64,000 nt of DNA from Planctomycetota bacterium (GTDB taxonomy: Bacteria; Planctomycetota; UBA1135; GCA-002686595), in the NCBI GenBank assembly GCA_016709875.1, contig JADJLZ010000018.1, forward strand, positions 62,001 to 126,000, written 5' to 3'. The stretch's first letter is position 1, and each line of letters begins with the position of its first letter. This document shows positions 8,997 through 17,833 of the stretch, in pieces. A program made the position numbers and the translations under genes. Below the pieces are notes generated by a model that had not been told where the DNA came from, made no database searches, and worked only from the letters and a program-made list of their open reading frames with translations.

Positions 8997-10711
8997 ACGC
9001 CTTCAATTCAACGTGCGTCATTCCTCGGCCGCCCAGCTTCCAAGTCCCAGCAACTATTCGACTATTGGCATTCTCACTCCCCTTCTTGCTTGCTCAACAG
9101 GTTGTGCTTGCGCAATGCATGCGCTGGGAGCCTCTTCCCGGCTTCCTCGGAACGACCTCCGGGGGCCTCACCGTTGCGGACGTCGGTGCAGGCGATCAAC
9201 TTTTTGCCGCTGTCGATGGAGGTGTCGTGCACTGGTCCGGCGGCGGTTGGAGGCTCGTGGGCGGTGAGGGATTCGATGACTCGGTGTTCGAAATCGCTGC
9301 CATCAACCTTGGGGGTGCGCCGCATTTGTTCGTGGCAGGACAATTCACGCACACCTCGAACCTCCATACTGCGACAAGGGGGATCGCGGAATTGAGGAGC
9401 GGGTACTGGGAACCGGTCGGAGGCGGGCTGCCCACGACGGGATTGGGAGGAGCCCGCGCGCTGGCTCAATTTGACGATGGGACCGGTCCAGCACTCTACG
9501 TGGGAGGCTCGTACCAGACGGTCGCCGCCCTGGCGAACGGCGTCCTACGCTGGGATGGTGCAGTATGGAGCGGTGTCGGCGGAGGACTGACCGGACTCGG
9601 CGCCGCTGCGCCAGTCGTCTCCGATCTGTGTGTGTTCGATGACGGAAGTGGCCCAGCGCTCTATGCCTGCGGTGCATTCGATGCGGCGGGAGGCATTCCT
9701 GCCTATGGAATCGTGGAGTGGAACGGGAGTGCATGGGCGCCCCTGGGCGCCGGCCTCACGCTCAACGGCGCGCCCCACGGTGCGGCCAAGATGGTCGTCT
9801 TTGACGACGGCTCGGGAGCCGCACTCTATGTGTCCGGCGACTTCGACCACGCAGGCGGCCTCGCAGCCGAGGGAGTCGCGCGCTGGAACGGAAATAGTTG
9901 GTCCGGCTTGCCTGGGCTGACAGGATTGCCCTCCGGAGGTGGGCGCTGCCTCGCCGTGCACGACGAGGGGAATGGGCCGGAGTTGTACCGTTCCTTCGAT
10001 ACGGCTCACATCGGATCCACGCTCGTACACGGCGTCGCACGCTGGAACGGGCACTCATGGACAAGCCTGGGAGATGGAGTGCAGGGCGGCCCCCTTCCGG
10101 GCGTATTCGGACTCGCCTCTTTCGATGACGGAGGCGGCGGTGGGCCGGCGTTGTACACCGAAGCAAACGTCTCGAGTCATGCAGGTGGAAACCAGTCACC
10201 CGGGTTCTTTGCCCGCTGGTACGGCGGCTGCCCCCACCGCATTGACCCGATGTGCTTCGGCGACGGCAGTTTCGCCGCGTGCCCGTGCGCGAACTACGGC
10301 ACGACCGGCCACGGCTGCGCGAACTCGAGTTCAGCCCAGGGCGCGCTGCTCTCGAGCAGCGGAACGCCGAGTCCCGACACGCTGACGCTGCAGTCCTCGT
10401 TCGAGCCCGCTTCCAGTCCTTCGCTCTTCCTGCAGGCGAACGCCCTCGCTTCCGTGCAGACATCCTTCGGCGGCGGGATCCTCTGCCTGGGTGGACAGAT
10501 CCTGCGCTTGTACGTGAAGTCCACCTCGGGCGGGACCGCGCAGGCGCCTTCGTCCGCGGATCCCTCGATCTCGCAGCGCTCGGCCGCGCTTGGCGACCCT
10601 CTCGCGCCCGGTTCCGTGCGCTTCTACCAGGTGTTCTACCGGGATCCGGCGAGCGGTGGATGCTCCACGGGCACGTTCAACATCTCCAACGGGCTGCGAG
10701 TCGTCTGGTAG
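8993..10711 (+). CDS. Secreted Kelch/propeller-like protein with a C-terminal module shared with the protease at 54.6 kb
   Basis: 572 residues. ATG at 8993 overlaps the previous stop (ATGA) and gives a signal peptide (LLAFSLPFLLAQQVVLAQ); an ATG 21 bases earlier is in frame but overlaps the previous gene more. Residues 50-415 carry repeated units of the form GVARWNG-SW--LG-G / LCVFDDGSGPALYACG-F, about six blades, as in planctomycete propeller proteins. From residue 420 (MCFGDGSFAACPCANYG) a different domain begins, with QTSFGGGILCLGGQILRL and YQVFYRDPAS, ending in ISNGLRVVW. The coding sequence becomes GC-richer near this boundary. Probably exported; the role of the C-terminal module (anchoring or adhesion) is unknown. 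Confidence 0.75.
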   Translation: MNAFNSTCVIPRPPSFQVPATIRLLAFSLPFLLAQQVVLAQCMRWEPLPGFLGTTSGGLTVADVGAGDQLFAAVDGGVVHWSGGGWRLVGGEGFDDSVFEIAAINLGGAPHLFVAGQFTHTSNLHTATRGIAELRSGYWEPVGGGLPTTGLGGARALAQFDDGTGPALYVGGSYQTVAALANGVLRWDGAVWSGVGGGLTGLGAAAPVVSDLCVFDDGSGPALYACGAFDAAGGIPAYGIVEWNGSAWAPLGAGLTLNGAPHGAAKMVVFDDGSGAALYVSGDFDHAGGLAAEGVARWNGNSWSGLPGLTGLPSGGGRCLAVHDEGNGPELYRSFDTAHIGSTLVHGVARWNGHSWTSLGDGVQGGPLPGVFGLASFDDGGGGGPALYTEANVSSHAGGNQSPGFFARWYGGCPHRIDPMCFGDGSFAACPCANYGTTGHGCANSSSAQGALLSSSGTPSPDTLTLQSSFEPASSPSLFLQANALASVQTSFGGGILCLGGQILRLYVKSTSGGTAQAPSSADPSISQRSAALGDPLAPGSVRFYQVFYRDPASGGCSTGTFNISNGLRVVW

Positions 10712-10766
10712 CACGCGCACCCGGAGCCCGCACTTGCAAGGGAACCCCACCTGATCGGAGAGAGCC

Positions 10767-12116
10767 ATGACCCAGGCCGAACCCCTCACCACTCGTGCCG
10801 GTGCCTTTTGCCTGCTCGGCTGCGCCCTCGTGATGAGCGCGCTCTACCTGCACCCCGCCCACGCAGCGCCCGACACCCCGGCGACGACCCAAAGGGTCAG
10901 CGTCGGATCCAACGGCGCCGAGGCGACGGGCGAGAGCTCCTATCCTTCCGTCTCCGCCGACGGCCACGTCGTGGCGTTTGCGAGTTCCGCTGCGAATCTT
11001 GTCGCGGGCGACAACAACGACTCTGTCGATGTGTTCGTCAAGGACTGCAACACCGGAGCCCTCGTCTGCGCCAGCGTCTCGATCTCGGGCGCCCCGGCCT
11101 CCGGCGCGAGCTTTTCGGCAGCGATCAGTTCCGACGGCCAGCGGGTGGTCTTCGCGAGTGAGGGCAGCGACCTCGTGGCCGGGGACACGAATGAGATCGC
11201 AGATGTATTTGTCCGCGATCTCGCCGCGCAGACGACGATTCGCATCAGCAGTTCCGCAAGCGGGCAGGAAGCGGACGGCGCGAGCTCCGCCCCACGGATT
11301 TCCGCCGATGGACGCTTCGTGGCATTCGTGAGCGAGGCGACCAACCTCGTACCCGGCGACACCAACGAGCGCCCGGATGTCTTCGTGCGGGACCTGCTGA
11401 CGGGGGTTGTGGAGCGGATCAGCCAGAGCGCGAACGGCGCACCCGCGGATGGACCGAGCGAAGGCGCTGCGATCTCCGCGGACGGGCGCTACGTCGCGTT
11501 CGCGAGCAGCGCAATGAACCTGATCGCGGGAGAGAACACGAGCGGCGCGCCGCAGGTCTGGGATGTCTACGTACGCGATCGAACCGCCGGGACAACCGTG
11601 CGTGCGAGCGCGAGTACCGCGGGCGGCAAGGGCAATGGCCACAGCTTCCTTCCGGCGATCTGTGCCGATGGCCGCTACGTTGCGTTTGCGAGCGAAGCCA
11701 CAAACCTGATCTCGAGCGACCTCGACGCGCAGGCCGACGTCTTCCGGCGCGACCTGCAGACGGGCACGACGGCGCGGGTCAGCATCGGTCCGGGCGGCAT
11801 CGAACCCACGGGAGCGAGTATCCGGCCCTCGATCTCGGCCGATGGGAGGTTCGTGGTCTTCGAGAGCAGCGCCGCGAATCTGGTCGCCGACCCGGCGCCG
11901 GAGCAGAGCACATGGACCTACGTCCGGGACATGCAGAACGGTTCCGTTGCGCGCGTCGTGGCCGCATCCGCAGAGCCACTGCCGGGCGGGGGCACCGTCT
12001 GTCCGGCGCTCAGCGCCGACGGGCATTGGGTCGCCTTCTCCTCCTCTGAGCCCACGCTGGTCGCCGGGGATTCCAACGCGCTGGGAGATGTGTTCCTCCG
12101 CGGGCCGCTGCCCTGA
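10767..12116 (+). CDS. Secreted seven-bladed WD40-like (PD40/TolB-type) beta-propeller protein
   Basis: 449 residues with a signal peptide (LLGCALVMSALYLHPAHA) after the ATG at 10767; GGAGAG lies 5 bases upstream. The rest is seven repeats of about 55 residues built on SADGRFVAFASSATNLV-GDTN---DVFVRDL-TG-T-R-S. The seven occurrences of S-A/S-DG (VSADGH, ISSDGQ, ISADGR, ISADGR, ICADGR, ISADGR, LSADGH) account for the whole mature chain, so it is essentially one complete propeller and nothing else. The D-x-N/D-x3-D-V-F-V-R-D loops could bind calcium. Target unknown; such proteins are common in planctomycetes. Confidence 0.85.
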   Translation: MTQAEPLTTRAGAFCLLGCALVMSALYLHPAHAAPDTPATTQRVSVGSNGAEATGESSYPSVSADGHVVAFASSAANLVAGDNNDSVDVFVKDCNTGALVCASVSISGAPASGASFSAAISSDGQRVVFASEGSDLVAGDTNEIADVFVRDLAAQTTIRISSSASGQEADGASSAPRISADGRFVAFVSEATNLVPGDTNERPDVFVRDLLTGVVERISQSANGAPADGPSEGAAISADGRYVAFASSAMNLIAGENTSGAPQVWDVYVRDRTAGTTVRASASTAGGKGNGHSFLPAICADGRYVAFASEATNLISSDLDAQADVFRRDLQTGTTARVSIGPGGIEPTGASIRPSISADGRFVVFESSAANLVADPAPEQSTWTYVRDMQNGSVARVVAASAEPLPGGGTVCPALSADGHWVAFSSSEPTLVAGDSNALGDVFLRGPLP

Positions 12117-12208
12117 GCCGCGGTGGTCGGGCAGGGATCAAGGAGCGGGCCGCGCTTCGTCCTCTTCCCCGTTCCCTCCCCCCATTCCGCTGCGTAGGAT
12201 CACCCCCG

Positions 12209-13489
12209 ATGAGCGCCATCCTCCACATCCAGGGCCGTGAGATCCTCGACTCCCGCGGGAACCCCACTCTCGAGGTCGACCTGTCCCTGGAATCCGGCGC
12301 GCGCGGCAGCGCCTGCGTGCCCTCCGGCGCCTCGACCGGCGCCTACGAGGCCTGCGAGCTGCGCGACGGCGGCAAGCGCTACAACGGCAAGGGCGTGCAA
12401 AAGGCCGTCGGCCACGTCAACGAGGACCTCGCTCACGAGCTCCTCGGCCTCGAGGGCCTGGACCAGGCCGGCGTCGACCGCGCGATGATCGAGCTCGACG
12501 GCACGCCCAACAAGTCGCGCCTGGGCGCCAACGCGATCCTGGGCGTCTCGCTCGCCCTGGCCAAGGCCGCGGCGGAGGAATCCGGCCTGCCTCTGTACCG
12601 CTACATCGGCGGAGCCGCCGCGCACGTGCTGCCCGTGCCGATGCTCAACATCCTGAACGGCGGCCAGCACGCGGACAACAACGTCGACGTGCAGGAGTTC
12701 ATGGTGATGCCCTTCGGCGCGCCGAACTTCGCCGAGGGCCTGCGCATGGGCGCGGAGGTCTACCACGCGCTCAAAAGCGTCTGCAAACAGAAGGGTCTCA
12801 ACACGGCGGTCGGCGACGAGGGCGGGTTCGCGCCCAACCTCGCCTCGAACGAGGAGGCCATCCAGCTGATCCTGACCGCGGTCGAGAAGGCCGGCTACAA
12901 GCCCGGGGAAGAGGTGCGCCTGGCGCTCGACGTGGCCGCATCGGAGCTGTGGAAGGACGGCAAGTACGTCTTCGAGGGCAAGAACAAGACGGCCAAGGAG
13001 ATGGTCCAGTACTACGTCGGCCTGTGCGAGCGCTACCCGATCTTCTCGATCGAGGACGGCCTGGACCAGGACGACTGGGACGGCTGGCGCGAGCTGACGG
13101 CGGCCTTCACCCACCCCGGCCGCTCGCGCGTCCAGCTGGTCGGGGACGACCTGTTCGTGACCAACGTGAAGCGCCTGCGCGAGGGCATCGACACGAAGGC
13201 CGCCAACGCCATCTTGATCAAGCTCAACCAGATCGGCACGCTGACCGAGACCTTGGACACCATCGGACTGGCGCACCAGAACGGATATCGCAGCGTGACC
13301 TCGCATCGCTCTGGAGAGACCGAAGACACGACCATCGCGGACCTCGCGGTGGCGACTAACTGCGGCCAGATCAAGACCGGCGCGCCCTGCCGCAGCGACC
13401 GCATCGCGAAGTACAACCGCTTGCTGCGCATCGAAGAGGATCTCGGCCGCCACGCGAAGTACGCGGGCAAGGAGCTCGCCGGCGCGTGA
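12209..13489 (+). CDS. eno: Enolase (phosphopyruvate hydratase)
   Basis: Glycolytic enzyme converting 2-phosphoglycerate to phosphoenolpyruvate. 426 residues, full length. Catalytic and metal residues are in place: E204 in GDEGGFAP, D241 in LALDVAA, E282 in SIEDGLDQDDW, D313 in GDDLFVTN, K338 in IKLNQIGT and the SHRSGETED loop. N-terminus GREILDSRGNPTLEV is canonical. No strong ribosome site is visible before ATG 12209. The stop overlaps the next gene as GTGA, giving the widely conserved eno then FtsB/DivIC pairing. Confidence 0.98.
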   Translation: MSAILHIQGREILDSRGNPTLEVDLSLESGARGSACVPSGASTGAYEACELRDGGKRYNGKGVQKAVGHVNEDLAHELLGLEGLDQAGVDRAMIELDGTPNKSRLGANAILGVSLALAKAAAEESGLPLYRYIGGAAAHVLPVPMLNILNGGQHADNNVDVQEFMVMPFGAPNFAEGLRMGAEVYHALKSVCKQKGLNTAVGDEGGFAPNLASNEEAIQLILTAVEKAGYKPGEEVRLALDVAASELWKDGKYVFEGKNKTAKEMVQYYVGLCERYPIFSIEDGLDQDDWDGWRELTAAFTHPGRSRVQLVGDDLFVTNVKRLREGIDTKAANAILIKLNQIGTLTETLDTIGLAHQNGYRSVTSHRSGETEDTTIADLAVATNCGQIKTGAPCRSDRIAKYNRLLRIEEDLGRHAKYAGKELAGA

Positions 13490-13851
13490 GCCCGAACGTG
13501 CAAGAGTCGCTGCTCGACGAGCAGGCATCGGAGCAGCCGCCGCAGCCGCCGCAAGTCCCCGCCGACGCCGAAGCGTCCGAGTCCGTGCTCGCGCACCTGG
13601 GCAAGCGCCTGCGCTACTGGTCGCCGGTGTTCGCGCTGATGCTGCTCTTCGGCGAGGTCGCGTTCCTGGGCCTGCGTCCCGCGCTCGCGGAGAGCCGTCG
13701 ACTCGACCAGTCGGAGCCCGCCGTCGCCGAGCGCCTCGCGCGCGCGCAGGAGTCGCGCGCGACGATGGAGCTGCAGCTGGAGGCGCGCGCAGATCCGATC
13801 TACCAGGAACGTCTCCGGCGCCTGCGCCAGTTCCCCGCGGACGGCCGCTGA
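13486..13851 (+). CDS. FtsB/DivIC-like septum formation initiator protein
   Basis: 121 residues. A Q/P-rich cytoplasmic N-terminus (1-35), one transmembrane segment (about 45-65, YWSPVFALMLLFGEVAFLGL), then a short coiled coil and a DPIYQERLRRLRQF end that recalls the DPxYxExxAR motif of FtsB/DivIC. These bitopic proteins bridge the divisome with FtsL and FtsQ. Start is GTG at 13486, overlapping the enolase stop. Overall similarity is weak and the call rests on topology, the C-terminal motif and the eno neighbourhood, which commonly carries this family. Confidence 0.65.
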   Translation: MSPNVQESLLDEQASEQPPQPPQVPADAEASESVLAHLGKRLRYWSPVFALMLLFGEVAFLGLRPALAESRRLDQSEPAVAERLARAQESRATMELQLEARADPIYQERLRRLRQFPADGR

Positions 13852-13870
13852 GCGGCGCGCGGAGCGCGCG

Positions 13871-15749
13871 ATGATCGCGGCCGCGGGAGTGCTGGCGCTG
13901 GCCTTCGCGCTCGCACAGGAAGCGCGCGCGCAGGACGACCGGCCGCTGCGCAACGACTGCGTGCTCGGCCTGGCGAAGGCGCCCGGCGAGGAGTTCGCGC
14001 GCGGCGATGCGCTCGAAGCGCTCTCGGCGCCGCAGTTCGACGCCTGGCAGCGCGCGCTGCTGCTGGGCGCGGAGGACCGCGCGGCGCTCGTGCCGCTGCC
14101 CGAGGAACAGGGCGGAGAAAAGCGCGGCGGCGAGAGCGCGGAACTCGCGCTCTTGCGGCGCGTCGGCGCGCGCGGCGCGGCGGGCTGGGACGCCTGGCGT
14201 GCGCGCTTCGAGGAGCTCGCGCGCGGCGAATTCGCGCGTCTGGCGCCCGACGAGCAGACGCTCGAGCGCTTCGTCAGTGCGCACGCCGGCACGCAGAGCG
14301 CGCAGCGCGCCGCGCTGCGTCTCTCCGACCTCGCGCGCGAGCGCGGCGACGCGCAGGCCGCGTGCGCGGCGCTCGTGCGCGTGCGCGCGCAGGGTCCGCT
14401 GGCGCCCGAGTTCGAGGCCGCGCTCGAGAAGCGCGTGCCGTCGCAGATCCCGGCGCGCGCGCGCGCGGGAGCGGCTCCCGTGCTCGAACCGCTGTTCACG
14501 CGCACGCTCGACGTCTTCGACGCGCGCGAGGAGTGGATCCCCGCGCGCCGCGCCGGAGCCGCGCTGGGCGAGCTCGCCGACGGGCGCCTCTTGTGGTGGA
14601 GCGCGGACGCGCTGCGCACGCTCGACGCCGCGGGCGCGCTCGAGCCGATCGAGCTCGCCGCGCTTTCGAGCGAGCGCAGCTGGAGCCACCTGCCCGCCTT
14701 CCGCGACGAGCCCTCGCCCTGGACGCAGACTCTGCTCGTGCGCGGCGAGCTCGCGCTGCTGACGCTCGGGCGCGCGAGAGAGCGAAGGCAACCTCTTCGC
14801 GGCGCTCGATTTCTCCGCTGGCGCGCCGGCGCTCGCCTGGGCCTGGGATGCGGACGGGCTCGCGCTCGGCTCCGACGAGGCGGCGCGCGTGCTGCCCGCG
14901 GGTCTGTGGGAGTACCAACCCGGCGCGCAGGAGAGCGCGGGCCGCACCTATCTGCTGGCACGCTGCTACGCGGCCGCGCCCGACGCCAAGCCCAGCGTGG
15001 ACGAATTGCACGCGCAGACCTGGTGCCTGTGCCTGGAGACCGCGAGCGGCGCGCTCTTGTGGTCGCGCTCGCTCGGCCAGGGCTCCGATCCGGCGACGCG
15101 CGACCCCGCGCGCAGGCCCGAGCCACGCGGCTTCTGCGCCCCGGCCGATCCGCTGGCGCTCGAGGACGGCTGGCTGGCGGCCTCGACCGGCCTCTCCTGG
15201 CTCTCGCTGCTCGACCTCGCGCAGGGCCGCGTGCTCGCCTCCTGGCGCGCCGGCCTGGACGAAGAGGGCACGGGCGCGCGCGCCTTGCTCGTGCCGCCGC
15301 GGATCGAGGCGGGCGCTGTGCACTTTGACCCCGCGGCCTCGGATTGGAGCTACCGCGCCGTGCCCGGCGGCGCGCTGGAGCGCGAGTTCGTGGACGATTC
15401 GGTGCGCATCGCGAGCGCGCCAGGCCGCAGCTGGGCGCTGCGCGAGAGCGAGGGGCGGCTGCGGGTCGAATCGCGGCTCGACGGCGTTCCGGGCGCGCGC
15501 GCGGCGGTCGCGCTGCCGCGTGGTGAGGCGCTGCTTGCGGTGAGGGTGCTCGCGCCCGAGATCCTGGTGCTCGCGACCGGACGCGCACTTTACGTGTACG
15601 ACGATCGCGACCCGCTGCGCCTCGCCGCGCGCGTGCCCCTGCCCGCGGCAGCACGCGAGGCCTGTGCGGGTTCGGGGGCGCTGCTGCTATCCGGCGACAG
15701 GCTCACCTGTGCCGCCGGCTCGGCGCTCGCGGTGTTCCGGGTGCGCTGA
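13871..15749 (+). pseudogene. Secreted PQQ-like propeller protein, interrupted by a frameshift near 14775
   Basis: ATG 13871 (GGAG at 13861-13864) opens a signal peptide (AGVLALAFALAQEARAQ) and a helical, TPR-like region with CVLGLAKAPGEEF, then blade-like strands up to VRGELALLTLGRA. Coding sense then switches to the next frame: from ESEGNLFAALDF through TWCLCLETASGALLWSR to SALAVFRVR at 15749. The two parts together make about 625 residues resembling the 1,550-residue protein at 22.5 kb (TASGALLWSRS, DLAQGRVLASW are PQQ-propeller strands). The join is at GCGCGCGAGAGAGCG (about 14769-14783); two extra bases (one more AG) or one fewer restores the frame. Either a pseudogene, a sequencing indel or a slippage site. 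Confidence 0.7.
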
Positions 15750-15857
15750 GAGCGAAACAACCCGAGTTTTGCTCGGAACCCTGAGGAACCGTGCGTCTAT
15801 CAGCTATTCTCGACCACGCGGGCGGGAGCGCCCTGGAGTCCGAAGGAAAGGAAGCCC

Positions 15858-16880
<1,023 letters not shown>

Positions 16881-16921
16881 CGCGCCGCGCGCTCCGCCGC
16901 GCGCGGAGCCGACAGGAAAGC

Positions 16922-17833
16922 ATGGCCACCCAGAGTTCGGCTCTCGACCCCAAGATCCTCGACCGCCTCGCGAGCCTCTCGCTGGTGGCACGCACCGTCG
17001 TCGAGGGCTTCATGTCGGGCCAGCACCGCTCGCCGCACGTCGGCAGCTCGGTCGAGTTCGCGCAGCACCGCGAGTACGTGCCCGGCGACGAGCTCAAGCG
17101 CGTCGACTGGAAGGTCTTCGGCAAGCTCGACCGGCTGGTCGTGAAGCAGTTCGTCGAAGAGGAGAACCTGATCTGCCACCTGCTCGTCGACGCCAGCGAG
17201 TCGATGGCCTACGGCTCGCAGGAGTGGACCAAGTTCGACTACGCGCGCTGGACGGCGGCGGCGCTGGCGCACCTGGTGCTGACCGCGCGCGACACGGCGG
17301 GCCTGGTGGTCTTCGACGAGACCATGCGCACCAAGGTGCGGCCCTCCAACGGCGCGCTGCAGGAGAAGAACATCCTCGAGACGCTCGAGAAGGCGCAGCC
17401 CACGGGGCCGACGCACATCGGCTCGGTGCTCGACTGGGTCGCGCCCAAGCTGACGCGCCGCGGCATCGTGTGCATCCTCTCGGACTTCTTCGACGAGCCC
17501 GACCGCATCGTCAACGGCCTGCGCCGGCTCGTGCACGCCGGCCACGAGCCGATCCTGCTGCAGGTGATCGACCGCAAGGAGCTCACCTTCGAGTTCGACA
17601 CGCAGCTGCGGCTGGACGGCCTGGAATCCGGCGGCGTGCAGCGCGTCGACCCGCGCGCGATCGCGCAGGCCTACCGCGAAGAAGTGCAGGCGCACAACCG
17701 CGCGCTCGTGCGCGCCGCGAGCTCGCTGGCGCTCGACTTCGTGCAGCTCCCGACCGACGCGCCGCTCGAGGGCGCGCTCTCGACCTACCTGGCGCACCGC
17801 ATGGCGCGCGTGCGCGGCGGGAGGCGCAGCTAG
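16922..17833 (+). CDS. DUF58 / vWA-like domain protein
   Basis: 303 residues. Soluble DUF58 protein; the family pairs with MoxR ATPases. The signature HREYVPGDELKRVDWKVFGKLDRL sits at residues 43-65, and a vWA metal-ion site DASES occurs in HLLVDASESMAYG. SDFFD at about 190 is a second conserved vWA strand. No transmembrane segment. ATG 16922 is preceded by AGGAAAG. Its stop (TAG, 17831-17833) directly abuts the next ATG. Expected to be remodelled by the MoxR ATPase encoded 41 bases upstream; substrate unknown. Confidence 0.93.
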   Translation: MATQSSALDPKILDRLASLSLVARTVVEGFMSGQHRSPHVGSSVEFAQHREYVPGDELKRVDWKVFGKLDRLVVKQFVEEENLICHLLVDASESMAYGSQEWTKFDYARWTAAALAHLVLTARDTAGLVVFDETMRTKVRPSNGALQEKNILETLEKAQPTGPTHIGSVLDWVAPKLTRRGIVCILSDFFDEPDRIVNGLRRLVHAGHEPILLQVIDRKELTFEFDTQLRLDGLESGGVQRVDPRAIAQAYREEVQAHNRALVRAASSLALDFVQLPTDAPLEGALSTYLAHRMARVRGGRRS

